DNA of 64,000 bases from Buddleja alternifolia (lineage: Eukaryota; Streptophyta; Magnoliopsida; Lamiales; Scrophulariaceae), in assembly GCA_019426215.1 (NCBI GenBank), contig CM033394.1:36020423-36084422 (forward strand). The letters are read 5' to 3'. Under the pieces are notes generated by a model. The model saw nothing but the letters and a program-made list of their open reading frames with translations. It did not search any database and was not told where the DNA came from. Each line of letters opens with the position of its first letter. The stretch's first letter is position 1. Made by a program: the position numbers and the translations under genes. Of the stretch, positions 22,731-34,147 are shown in pieces.

Positions 22731-24408
22731 AATGAAACTTCCACAGAGACATTTGTCCAAGAACCAAGAGTTTGCCCAATAGTAGCACACCATGTAGATC
22801 TGGTAGAGTACTCCATCAACCTGAGAGGTATGGGTATCTATTACAGAGGGAGCTAGGACTTCACACTGTACTGGAAGAAGATCATGGAGAGGATCTCTCC
22901 ATCTATGATCAGGCGATGGTGGACATCGATGCTTCAAGATGTCGAGTAGTAATGGAAACAGAGATAGATTCTATGCAATCGAACTAAGTCTGGACTTTGG
23001 TGGATCGTTCTGAAGGTATAGTACCTATAAGATGCAAATGGATCTACAAAAGAAAGATATGGTCGGTTTGATACCTATAAAGCCAGGCTTGTAGCAAAAG
23101 GCTATACTCAAAGAGAAGGAATTCACTATCAAGAGACCTTTTCGGCCATGGCCATGGTAAAATCCATCCGAATCTTGTTATCCATAGCTGCATACTTGGA
23201 TAATGAGATATGGAAGATGGATGTCAAAACTACTTTCCTAAATGGATTTCTATAGAAGGACATCTAAATGTACCAAAAGGTTTTGTATCTGAGACTAATA
23301 TCCATAAAGTATGTGAGCTTGAGAGATCCATCTATGGACTCAAGCAAGCATCTCGAAGCGCTTTGATGAAGTAGTCAAGGGATATGTTTTCATCAAAATG
23401 AAGATAAACCCTGTGTCTACAAGAAGACTAGTAGGAGCAAGATCTTGTTCTTAATACTATACGTAGATGACATTCTACTTATAAGAAATGACGTGGGAAT
23501 GCTAGCCACTGTCAAGAAAAGGCTTTCGAGTACGTTTTCCATGAGAGGCTTGGGAGAAGCAACCTACATTTTGGGAGTTTGTTCTATAGAGATAGAACGA
23601 ATAAAATGATCGGTCTTTTCCAAGCTCTTTACTTAGAGAAGGTCCTAAAGAGATTTAAGATGGAGAGCTCTAAGAAAGGGAGGGTTTATTCCCATGAGAC
23701 ATGGGGTTAATGTATCTAAGTCTATGTGTCTTCAAAGTAAAGATAGAAAGGAGATGAGTACTGTACCCTATGCATCTGCGGTAGGTAGCCTGATGTAAGC
23801 AATGTTGTGTACAAGAACCGACATTGCCTATGCAGTGGGTGTAGTGAGTCTATTTCAGGAAAACCCGGGAAAGAAACATTGGATAAATGTGAAGAACATC
23901 CTTAAGTATCTTAAAAAAACTATGGATATGATTCTCATCTACGGAGGTGGAGATCCAAAGGTGGATGGTTATGCTAATTCGGATGTGGATGACCAAAAAT
24001 CCAATTCACGCTTAATGGTGGGGCGGTGTCTTGGAAAAGTTCCAAGCAAAGCACAACCACTGATTCCACCACTGAAGCAAAATATGTGGTAGCCTCGGAG
24101 GCAGCCAAAGAAGTTGTTTGGCTGAGAAAGTTTCTTGGAGAACTTCAAGTGGAACAGAGCTCCCATTACCACTTTATTATGACAACAATGGATCAATAGC
24201 ACAAGACAAGGAACCAAGGTCTCACAATAAGTCAAAACACATTGAGAGAAGATTTCACATCATCAGAAAGATCATTGGCACAGGAGAGATAGCAGTGCAA
24301 AAAATAGCCTCAACTGACAATGTAGCTGACCTGCTGACCAAACCACTACCACAGGCGATTTTGGACCGAAACTTGGAAAGGATGGGTATAAGATACCACA
24401 GAGAGTAG
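22731..24408 (+). pseudogene. Element B reverse transcriptase and RNase H (degraded)
   Basis: RT motifs appear in broken frames: AMVDIDASRCRVVMETEIDS (about 22915), KMDVKTTFLNGF (about 23215), YVDDILLIRND (about 23460). RNase H follows ([60 protein letters not shown] at 24118-24408). Compared with the CDN motif of related copies, YDN is seen here. The fragment is collinear with element A over its whole length. The polypurine tract GTGGGAGA precedes the 3' LTR. Confidence 0.85.
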
Positions 24409-24429
24409 CATTGAGTGCAAGTGGGAGAT

Positions 24430-26151
24430 TGTTAGGATTATGCCCTCAGATGCCATAGAGAATAGATTGCATGGGCATTTCACTTGTAAATGACTTAACA
24501 TATTTTATAATAAAAGGCATTATTTTGTTTTCACATAACTTTTATTTGCATCTGTAAGTAGTCTAAAAGGTTTGTCCATGTATTTAGAACAATCTCTCTA
24601 TGTCCTATGAGATAGGAAAAAAGGCACTAGAGAGATTGATCTTGATTACTTAATAAGTTCGTAAGTGATATGAAGTCTTTAATGGAGAATGAAGACTTAG
24701 AATACTTGTACAATCTGAGCTTTGACATGGGAGTGCCAGTCGAACACCATGTGATGGTGGAAGCTTAAGATTGTAGGCACATCAGTGGACCTGATATGCT
24801 CGAACACGACTCGAATCGGTTCTGTCACATGCGTTTTCACTCTGAGACAGTCTACGACATGATTGATTATTCGTGATAGGTGTAAGTAAACCTATGACCT
24901 AAAGTATCACGCTGAAGATGCACTTGTGACATCAAGTCTGTCACTAGAGTAGTTAGATCTAATTCACCTGTTGGTGGGGTCGACCTCGAAATGCGGGTTG
25001 ATGGGCAAGTTATAGTCGTAGCTGATAACTAACTATGCATGTTTAAAGCAATAGAGTCGGCTGTGCTAGGCACAAAAGCGAACTCAATGATCCCGTATTA
25101 TTATAATTAATACTTATGGTCAAGTTCAGAGACTTTGAAATTATCTTGACTCTCACTTGACTGGGACACATGAACAAAAGGTTTATACTTATACAGTATT
25201 CACGATTGGAAGGTTGTAGAATGATCCATTCATTCGATTTCGTTTGGGCTACAAAGTGGGTCACGTGACTGGCTGGGTGATACCCACTTCCTTTGAATTT
25301 CTCTCATTGCCAAATGAAATGAACCTAAAGAGTTGCGATAAAGGATTGATAAAGGAAAAATGTATGAGGTGAAAATCTCATGTACGGTTAAAGAAGGATT
25401 TTTCTATTGAAACTAAGAGATTTAATTTATTAGATAAAATAAATATAATTAATTAGTTACTCATTAGATGAGATAATTAATTAATGGATAAGATTAATCA
25501 TTAATTAATTTCTTGAAGAATTAAATTAATAAATTAATTTATCTGATTAATTTGGTTGTTTAATTAATTAATTAATTAATTGGATAAATAAATGATTAAT
25601 TAAATAATAAAAAATTAATTAAAACACAAGACTAAACTGGGCTGAGGTAGGCGTCAATTTGAACGCCTACATGGGCCCAGTTGGGCGTCCACTAGGATGC
25701 CTGACCCCTCTCTTGAGTCTGGTTAATAAGTTAAGTAATATTAATACACATCACTTATGACTTTTGACCTAAGTGAATTCATTCATAACTCTCCTATAAA
25801 GAAAAATAAAAACTCTCCCCTATCTCTCTAGCCTAGCTGTCGCCCCTCCCTCCTAGAGAAAAAGAGGATAATTTTCTTCTTCATCAATCCGTGTGATTAT
25901 TTAGAGATGGAGTAAATTCTCTGTTCGGATCAGACTTCAAGAAATCTTCAAAGGATTCAAGAAGGCTGAATTTTACAAGTATTGGAGATCTCAGCTTTGC
26001 AGAAGATTTGGAAAATTAAGAAGAGCCGGATTCTCAAACCACCTCGCTTCAACGGGTAAGTTTTAGCATTTATAGTTTCGAATATGGAAATCAAGATGAC
26101 AAACTGTGGGATTTTTAATCTTCCGCTGTGTATTTTTCGCAAAACCCGACA
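24430..26151 (+). repeat. 3' LTR of element B
   Basis: It starts TGTTAGGATTATGCCCTC and ends CGCAAAACCCGACA at 26151; length 1722 bp. Relative to A's LTR it lacks about 75 bp around 25030-25050, including the TTTGGCCAAAG palindrome that the related LTRs keep. Immediately beyond 26151 lies the inside of a minus-strand LTR. Confidence 0.88.
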
Positions 26152-27173
26152 CATCAAATGACAAATTTCTTTATTAACCTTTACATGTCAACTCATAAAT
26201 TTTTCTTCACTTATTCCTTAAAAGCGCGACGCTCTAGGTTCGTCTCAATTGGCAATGAAAGGAAACTAAGGATGTGGGTGTCACCTAGCCTGTTTTGTGG
26301 ACCCACATAACCCAGAAGAGATTAAAAGGATTTAATCAATAGGAATCTCTAGGTCACGAGTGCCATGTGAGTATAAGGCTTTCATTGTAACATCCCGATT
26401 AAGTAAGAGTCATGAAATGTGTCAAACTCATAGAACTTGATTTCGTGCTTAAGAAATCATAGTAAGATGAAATTACTAAAACTACCCCTCGTGCTCCACA
26501 CGAGTTAGTTTACCTACTTTGGCCAAAGACTTGAGATTTCATTTACCTATGACTCGTTTTCCACTCAAGACAATGAATCCTATTTTGGCAATCGCCGAAC
26601 AATTGCTACTTGCCCACCTAGACCGTACTTTGAGGTCGATCTCATCTACGGGTGAATTGGATCTGACTACTCTAATAACAAGTCTAGTGTCACAAGCATA
26701 ATCTTTGTGACTCCTCAGGTCTAAGGCTCATGCATACTATCATGACTAGTAACCCAATCATTGACAGTCATCAAGTAAGTACCATGTGATTGGATTACGG
26801 TGAGCCGTGTTCGAATATGTCAATATCATTGACATATCTACGACACAAGCTCCCACTAAAACCTAGTGACCGACTGACACTCTTTTGTCAGAGCATGTGT
26901 CATACAAATCGAGTCATAACGCCTAATTAAGACTCTTCCACTTGGAAACCCGTTTAAGGAATTGACGCTTCTAGTGTCCCTCTCCTTAATCCTTAAGTAG
27001 ACGCTCTCTCTCGATTAATTAGGACTCATATGGTCAATACTCGTTAATGTCATTAAGATTTACTTGAACAAATGTAAATTGCCTTTTATACTAAATTAAG
27101 AGTTTGTACAACATAAAGGTAGAACCCATATACAATCTATTTTCTCATTGGCATTGAGGACATAATCCTAACA
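26152..27173 (-). repeat. Truncated minus-strand LTR of the E1 family
   Basis: The sequence matches E1's LTR from about 1149 to 2207 (CATCAAATGA, TTATTAACCTTTACATGTCA, TCTAGGTTCGTCTCAATTGG, TTTGGCCAAAGACTTGAG). It ends at 27173 with CCTAACA, that is TGTTAGG on the minus strand. About 630 bp of the LTR is missing on the left, where element B's 3' LTR ends. It could be the remaining 5' LTR of E1, or a separate copy. Confidence 0.8.
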
Positions 27174-27632
27174 ACAACAACAACCCCCTTCCCTCCCCGC
27201 CCATTTTTTCAAAGTTACTGTCTTGATTTTGTCAATGACAAAAATTAAGAACCAGAGATGCCAACACCCCCAAGTTACAGGACAAATTTTGCACTTTTGC
27301 CAAAAAATTGTAAATGTTGGCTTTGAAAAATTAGCTTAAGCTAAATTAAACTTCAACGACATGTTTAAGCCAAAATACATTCTTCATTAATATATATCAA
27401 AGTTTGAGTACAAAAAGTATAAGTGTTGAAAATAAAAATGCTTTACAAACAAGGCAATAGTCATAAATAATGTATAACTTATTCTTCTTCTTCCCTTGGG
27501 CTTTGGATTGCGGCTCAGTAAGCTCGGGCGCCATTGATTCTGGAGGCTTCTCAAGATTTCAAAGGTAGTTGATTCCCGCCAATATATCTTCTTCATGTAG
27601 CCTTGATAGAAAGATCTTATGGTATTGCTCTA
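27174..27632 (-). other. Coding-like remnant at the left flank of element D
   Basis: From 27627 downward the minus strand is mostly open, with one in-frame TGA at 27559-27561, and encodes pieces such as LHEEDILAGINYL and ELTEPQSKAQGKKKNK. On the other side of element D the same frame continues (IHQEMIEQYHK across the CTCTA target site). The protein family was not recognised. It could be an exon of a dead host gene or part of an old element. The remainder (27174-27385) is unremarkable non-coding DNA beginning with an ACA repeat. Confidence 0.35.
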
Positions 27633-29116
27633 TGGTGGTCCCAAGTGGCATACGAAAGGGTCTAGAAGGGGGGGTTTAATACACTTTGAAGTTTTTTTCG
27701 ACTTCAAAAATTCGTATCACTTTTAAAGATTTGAACGCTTAGAAGCTGAACGCTTGGGTCAGGCGCTTCAGTAAAGATAACTTAGACTTAGTGATTTTAG
27801 CAATTTACCAAAGTAGGGTAATGCCTAGATCGCTTAATCAGGGTTAGCACAGCAGAAATGATTTTTAGCGTTCGATTGGTTAATTAATCGCTTTGCAATT
27901 AGCTTGTCTTTTTCAAAGAATATAATATAATGTAAATCAAGACAATAATTAAAGTAAATGACACAAGAGATTGTAAGGTTCACTGGGTGATGTAATCCCA
28001 GCTACGTCCTTCTTTTCCTTTTTCACTTGGAGGAATTTACTAGGATGATTATCGAAGAATCACACAGAATCTTCTACAAGATAGTAAAGGATGAAAAAGA
28101 TCTCGGGCTCCTTGATCACACAGATTTCAGCACCAATGAAGATCGTCTTCTACAAGCTTCTCTCACTCAGAAATACTGCCTGTAAGGGGTTTCAACAGCT
28201 TTCTCACTCAGATGAAAGGTTGAGGGATTTGCCACAAGGGTTTGTTTGTTTTTGGGAAGTTCAAACAACTTGGAATATCTCAATAGGAATTTAGGTTTCT
28301 TCTTTGGAAGAGGTTTGAGATATTTGTGACTGTCTGGAATGTAGATGAAAAGCTTGAAGGAATTTTAGCTATGGAGTTTCTAAGCTTTTTCTTGTGCAAG
28401 TACATAAATTTCTCTTGTAATATTATGTACTATGTTTTTAGGGTTTGCTGAAGGTAAGGTATTTATAGGCAATTCTTGGGATCTGTCCGTTGGACACATG
28501 TAGGAGCGTGCCTTTCACACAACGCGTGATTCTACCTTTTCTCTGACATTCCTGAAAATCTGCTGGCACCGATTGGATGGGAGCAGCTATAAACTCTGAA
28601 GTTCTGACAGTCTAGTAAAAAAGGTGGCTTGTTTACAAGTCATAGTGGCTTATCACATTTAATGCTCTTATCAGGCATTTAATGCATTTGAATTTATTTC
28701 CCGTTGGAAATAAATGCCCGTTGAATGATTGCATTTAAGTCCTTCATGACTTGAGAATTTAATTCAGGTGAATCTGACATCGGATCGCTAGAATGATTTG
28801 AGCGCTTGATTAATAAATCCTGAAATAGTCCTTTAGCGTTTGACGGGCGCTAACAACAAATCTTCATCTTCAGTTGACTTCAGACGCTGATCTTCAACTT
28901 CTTCTCTAATAGACTCACCTAGAATTCTATTAGCGATTCGGTATCTAATACTTAGTCTAAAATCTATAAAGATAAAAATTACAAGCCTAAAAAAAATTAC
29001 ATACTTTCAAACGCTTATACAAAGATCTATCAAAACAGAAACTTACATTGTATTTGGGGTCTAACATAAAATTCTATCTTGTCATCATCAAAAATCTAAC
29101 ATGAAATTTCCTAACA
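27633..29116 (-). repeat. 3' LTR of element D
   Basis: Plus-strand edges are TGGTGGTCCC and TTTCCTAACA, so on the minus strand it reads TGTTAGG...CCACCA; 1484 bp. It differs from the 5' LTR at a small number of sites, for example around 27673-27690. Confidence 0.95.
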
Positions 29117-29130
29117 ATTTCCCCCTTTTT
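29117..29130 (-). other. Polypurine tract of element D
   Basis: The minus strand reads AAAAAGGGGGAAAT directly next to the 3' LTR. This tract primes plus-strand DNA synthesis. Similar tracts recur inside the envelope-like region at about 29829-29838 and 29860-29870. Confidence 0.9.
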
Positions 29131-29488
29131 GATGATGTCAAGACTTTTAACTCTTACAACTCTTTTATAATTAAGAGTTACTTAAAAGAAAAGCCCAAAA
29201 GAATTAGCGTTTAAAAGTTATTAAAGTTAGTTAAAGTTAGATTAGCTTCAACAAGTTGTTTCAGTAATAAATCATTCATATATTGAAAGAATAAGCGTAC
29301 ATGATTTATATTGAAAGTAATATAATAAAAGCGACAACAGAAATATATATATAAAAAATCATTCACTTTTTCTGTCGCTTTGCTCTTTCTTCGCCTTGGA
29401 GAACTTCTAGCGCTAAGTCCAACAGAAGACGATCAACGTCGATCATTGTCGTATATTGAACTTCATCGTAATCATGCCAATGAAAGCG

Positions 29489-29767
29489 CTAATGAAGTCT
29501 AGCGCTTTCATTAAGTTCTAACAACCTTTCTATCCATTCTCTTGGCGAAATTCCAAGCTCACGAATTAAATCATGATAGATATCTTTTCTTGGATCTTTT
29601 GATGGTTTCCAATTGATAGGTCGTCTTAGCGGACCGGCAAAAGGTTGAAATCCCATACTTTCCAAGAAATCGACATCCAATTCTGGAAGCTGATATCTTC
29701 CTAGATAATACCTTGGCTTTTTCTTTTTAGTTAACATCTTCTTGATGCTCACTAGTTCTTCAAACAT
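29489..29767 (-). pseudogene. Last open frame of the D envelope-like region
   Basis: 92 codons from the ATG at 29767; the same frame is open upstream to about 29848. The product is basic at its start (KKMLTKKKKPRYYLGRY) and contains FLESMGFQPFAGPLRRPINW. It is in a different frame from the 29850-31645 frame but overlaps its end almost exactly. It is therefore probably the continuation of that protein after a frameshift rather than a separate gene. No transmembrane segment is obvious. Function unknown; it lies inside the element's post-RNase H region, followed by about 370 bp of non-coding DNA before the polypurine tract. Confidence 0.5.
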
Positions 29768-29849
29768 TGATCGCCAATTTTTATTATCTGTCTTTGATAT
29801 TTCTTTGGACGCTTGATGCTTTTCTGTATTTTCCCCCTCATTGGCATCA

Positions 29850-31645
29850 TCAAGAGAGGTTTTCCCCCTTCATGGAAGGATCTGCAATCGCTGACGGGAG
29901 CTCAACTACTGGGGCGCTAGAAGGGTCTGGCAAAGAAGTCTTAGAAATGGGAATTTGAGTGTCATCCACCGTAGGAGAATCGACAGTTTCAACTATTTGG
30001 ACGGAAGGAGAAGGATCTTCAATAGCAATGACCCAGAGTGGGCCGAGCGCTTCCATCACATGCCTTGGACTTATCAGGCTGCTTTGCGAAATAAAGAAGA
30101 TAGCGTTTTCTCGCTCTTCAGTGCTTAGAGCAAGCTGCACGCCTTCCGGCATATGAATTCCTGAAGTATAAGATTGGAAAAAGTCCAAAATAAATGGCAT
30201 CAGCGCTTGAGCTGCTTCTTGGTCCACTGGCCTGATCAGTGATATCATCTTGGCCATTTGAATGTTCTGTTGACAAAAGAGCACAGGGTGAAGATTGTAT
30301 TCTCGGAAGTCGTTCAGCCCTGAATAGTGGTTGAAAGTGATGTCCAACGCTTGTGCATTGTCTATCACTGCTCTTCTATCTCTGTGGAGTTCAGCAAACT
30401 CAACGTGCTCATTTGAAACATCGACAAAAATTTGACTTTGTCCGGGAAGAAGCGATTGTTTGCTGGAGGAGGCTTCTTCGTTCAAATCGGGAAAGATGCG
30501 CTGAACAAACGCTTGACGAGGGTGAAACACATAGCGTCCGCCTTGACTGAATAAGGCTAGTTGATGACGAATGTAGGTCTCAATGGGTTGCCTGTAACTC
30601 GGTAGAGCGCTAACATTTCCGGCAATATGCTGACGCTGTTGAAGCAAAAAAGTAGCAAACCCTCGGCGTTTGTATTCGATTCCAAATTCAAACAAGAATG
30701 GATATCTCACGAGTTCTTCAAGAGTATAGAAGTGTAAAACAAACTCTTCAGCCCATCTAGCTGTATCCATCATCCATCGCTTACCAAGCTTGTCAGCTTT
30801 CTTTGGTTCTTTTCGAGCTGCAAGGAATTTCTCGAAGCGCTCGATTTCTTCGTCATAATCCTCTACCCATAATCTGGCAAGATATTCTCGGACTTCATCT
30901 TCAATCCACGAATTCACTGGATTGGGATGCTCAGCCACAAGCGGGCCTTTGTCTTTCCATAATTTAAGTGGAGTAGGAGAGAGAGCATTCTGAGGAGAGG
31001 TGACGATTTTGGGGAGAGCCGAATATCCTATTTTGTTTAGATCTTCCTCATCAGGATTTTTGTTCCAATCGCCCATGTGGGGATTCTTGAAGACAATCTT
31101 GCTGGCTCAAAGAGGATAGAAAGACTCGTCTGAGCGACCGGTGAAATTAAATCACTTTTCTTCAAATTCTGTTCTGTTGAACACGGGTCTTCGGATATAC
31201 TCAAGTCGAGATTGGAGTCGCTCCAGGTTGTAGAGTCCTAAATCGGCAAACTGCTCAAAGAATTCAAACTTTTGAGAGTTGGAAAGATCAGGCCGATGGA
31301 GTGTGTTTTGAAAAGAGATTTCGAGCTCTGCAAGCGTCTGGGTGTCTCGTTCTCTAGCGGCATAATAAAATTCAATATCAGGAGTATATCCGCGAGGAAA
31401 GAAATCGATGACACGAGGAGGAGGTCCTGTTGGAGTAAGAACAAGAGCAATTGCTTCTGTTGGGATGGGGGCCACTTCTATCGACCTCTCAGTATGGTCA
31501 GTCGCTTCACTCACTTGTGAAGTTTCAGTGTCAGGAAGAACTTGAGCTACTTCCTTAGCGATATCCACAACAGTTGCCATATCAACATCTACTTCAATGG
31601 GAACCTCTGAAGGTGGAGGTGCATCAGCGTCTGGTGCATCTTGAG
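29850..31645 (-). pseudogene. Envelope-like gene of D, third exon (two in-frame TGA)
   Basis: One long minus-strand frame is broken by TGA codons at 31152-31154 and 31107-31109. The upstream part (31155-31645) is acidic and Pro/Val-rich, then has an aromatic-rich stretch (RVIDFFPRGYTPDIEFYYAA). The 408-codon part from 31076 starts MGDWNKNPDEEDLNKIGYSA and includes ARLWVEDYDEEIERFEKF. It ends in a Ser/Pro/Thr-rich tail at 29850. The proposed 5' edge is the acceptor ATGTATCAG at 31646-31654, which keeps the frame. The family resembles the poorly characterised plant proteins carried after pol in Sireviruses. The name envelope-like is positional; no membrane segment or fusion peptide was identified. 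Confidence 0.6.
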
Positions 31646-31725
31646 CTGATACATGTAAGCGCTTGAGAAAAGCAAACAAAATTTCTACTAAGTAGAAATT
31701 ACAAAGAAAAGACGAAAACGCTTAC

Positions 31726-31911
31726 CCTGAGGATTATCATCGACTGATGTAGTCGCTTGATTTGTTTTTATATTAGGGACAGGTTCCTCAGGCTCCGGGA
31801 CTTCTTCTTCTGATTCTAAATCGAGAAAAGAAGTTATAGGATCAGCACGAATGGGAATATGCAAATCCTCAAGAGTTTTAAGAACAGTCTTAATATTTTC
31901 TTCACACTCGG
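31726..31911 (-). pseudogene. Envelope-like gene of D, second exon (predicted)
   Basis: A 186-bp open segment on the minus strand is bounded by an acceptor (TTTTTTCAG, ending at 31912) and a donor (CCTCAGG/GTAAGC, GT at 31724-31725). It encodes 62 acidic residues, including LDLESEEEVPEPEEPVPN. Both borders split a codon after its first base, so the frame runs on from exon 1 and into exon 3. It lacks its own ATG. Splicing is inferred from signals and frame only. Confidence 0.55.
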
Positions 31912-31994
31912 CTGAAAAAAGATTTTATCCTAGCGTTAGGGAAAGAAAACTAACGAGGAAAGGATAAATGATGTTGCTTAGCACAAGTGTTTAC

Positions 31995-33270
31995 CCTGAA
32001 CACGAGAAAGCCTTTCAGATTGATCATAGGCTTTAGGATCTGAGCTGATATCTGGAACAGCGTCAGAAGGAGGAACGCTCGCTGACTCTCCAAGCGCTGG
32101 ATTCGCTGAAACGCTTGTAGACGCGGCTGGAGTAGAGAGAGGAGTACGTGTTCGAGCAAGTGGTACTTCTTCTACTACTTCTTCCTCTTCTTCAGGAACT
32201 GAGAAGATAAACGCTGGAGGAGGAGATGGAGATTTAGGAGAAGGAGATGTTTGTTTCTTCTTGGGCTCTGGCTTCTGCTTCTTCTTTACGGGCTCCAGTT
32301 TTTTCTTTTTGGCTGACTTGGCTGGTTCAGCGACTTTGAGAACGATTTTTCTTTTTGGTCGCTTAACCACCACTGCTTCTGCAGACGAGGACGATGATGA
32401 AGAGGAAGACGCTTGTTCTTCATCATCGCTGCGAACAATTCCTTCGGCTTGAAGTCGCTCACGCTCCTCTTTGGGAACCGCTGCACCACCATGTTTTCGA
32501 GGTTTGAGCATCTCGCTAATCATCTTCTTACCATAGAATTTTAACGCTGGGATCTTTTTTCCAGCGGAATTTGTAAAACCGCAAGCGCTTAGAATTCTAC
32601 TTAACACAATCCCATAAGGCTTGGGATTAACCGACTTGGCCATCGCTGCCTTAAAGCGATTAAAAACATAGAGAGATCAATTAATCTTTAATTTGGTCAG
32701 AATGGCTACCATCATCTTGTACTGAATATTTGTAACTTTATCGAGTGTTCCTTTTCTGCATTCGATCATCTTGGCGCAGATATCCGCGAGAATGACATAT
32801 TCGCCCTTCATGTCGTTCTTCTTGAAGTTTGGCTCATAAGCAACTTCGACTTCTTCTTTCTTGATTAACTCCCAGACTTTAGTCGCATCACCGAGAGTAA
32901 CATGTTCTACTTCACCACCATCATTGGGTAAGGTCAATAGGGAAGATATCAGTGAAGGAGTGAGAACAAAGGTCTCACGAGCAAAAGGGAAGACGCAGGA
33001 AATGGAGTTTCCGTCGTCAGAGATTTTAGCATTGTTGAAAAAATAGAGAGATTCTTCTTCAAAGTAGTTAAAAACAGTGGTAATCATATCTCTCAAACCA
33101 GATTCTTGAACGAGTGGAAGAACCGTTCGTAGAGAAAAGTTCTGGTTATCAAACAGGTAGTCCCAGTTAACAAGAAATCCGGCGTTAACCGTGACTGGTT
33201 TTTCAGCGCGGGAAGTTTTTCCGGTAGTAGACTTGGATGATTTGGAAGATTTTGAAGCTTTGGGTGCCAT
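31995..33270 (-). pseudogene. Envelope-like gene of D, first exon (one in-frame TGA)
   Basis: The ATG at 33270 opens MAPKASKSSKSSKSTTGKTS, a Ser/Lys-rich basic start, then a globular region with NWDYLFDNQNFSLRTVLPLV and FVLTPSLISSLLTLPNDG. The frame has a single TGA at 32677-32679 and then stays open to the predicted donor CAGG/GTAAAC at 31995/31994. The second part has a Ser run, basic blocks (VKRPKRKIVLKV), a Pro/Ser stretch (SPSPKSPSPPP) and an acidic run. The overall layout recalls the plant proteins found after pol in Sireviruses and in the 'putative plant transposon protein' group; that assignment is from general resemblance only. A TATA box lies 121 bp upstream. Confidence 0.6.
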
Positions 33271-33390
33271 TGCTGAAAGTTTGAAGCATTTGAAGGAATG
33301 AGAGAAGTTTTTGCCTTGAAAGAGATGAAGATTTTACAGCAGAGAGAGTGTTTGGAAGTGATAAAGTCTGACTATAAAAACCTTGAAGAA

Positions 33391-33399
33391 TATATATAG
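33391..33399 (-). promoter_or_regulatory. Possible TATA box for the D envelope-like gene
   Basis: The minus strand reads CTATATATA, ending 121 bp before the ATG at 33270. A pyrimidine-rich stretch with ACTCTCTCTGCTG follows (about 33335-33355), as in many plant leaders. This layout would let the gene be transcribed apart from the LTR promoter. It is inferred from sequence only. Confidence 0.45.
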
Positions 33400-34147
33400 A
33401 GGCAAAAAAATAACTCCTCAGTTGCTTAGATGACTGCCACGTGTGACATCATTGAATTTTGAAAAATTGAAAAGTTTGAATCTGAGCCGATTATGCATAA
33501 GTACGGATGTCAAAAGGTGCGGTAAAATAGGTTAACTGTTACAAAATAGAGAGTTTTTGGGATCCGCAGTTACCCATTTAATTGAAAGACGTTTGAAAAT
33601 TTTTGAAATCTTCAGCGTGAAATACATGCGCCTGATAGTACACTGACACGTACTCAGACTTATGCAGTCACTGAACCGCCTAGGTTTAGATAGGAATCAT
33701 AACCGTCAGTTTGATTTGATAGGCACGTGTGGGTAGTTATCAAATCTAATCTTTTGGACTTATCCACACGTTACTTTTTAGCGATGAAAACTATGCATGA
33801 TCTTTTGAAAGAGGGTTACTTAGCGTTAAAGTGGGAATCTTTTCAACGCTGGAGTCTTTTTATAAAAAAAAATTAGTCTGTTAAGGATAAGGTCAATCGC
33901 TTGGATTAATAAAAGACAGTTTTACGTATTGATTTTGTCATGCATAAAGATAAGCGCTAGTGATCAATGCTTAAAATTTAAAAAGTCATTTTTGGTCACA
34001 ATCGCTTTATATATTGAGACAAGTACAATTTTAAAGTTCCCCTTAAAATTGATGACTTATTTCAGATTTTTTGATAAATGCTTTAGACAAACATAAAGTG
34101 GATTCCCCCTAAATTTTATGCCTATAAAGATATGATGCTTTTATGAT
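33400..34147. other. Non-coding spacer between D RNase H and envelope-like gene
   Basis: About 750 bp separate the RNase H end (34148) from the possible promoter. No open frame of note was seen. Several purine-rich patches occur on the minus strand (for example 34080-34115, GGGGGAATCC), but none is next to an LTR. Confidence 0.6.

Noticed and set aside
31102..31155. 54-bp GT-AG intron removing both TGA codons in the third envelope-like exon
   Set aside because: It is shorter than usual plant introns, and the frame is open through the segment apart from the two TGAs. Nonsense mutations are the simpler reading.
29850..33270. A host gene lying by chance inside element D
   Set aside because: Its position between RNase H and the polypurine tract, with a single set of LTRs and target duplications outside, makes it part of the element. 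Host capture remains possible as an origin.
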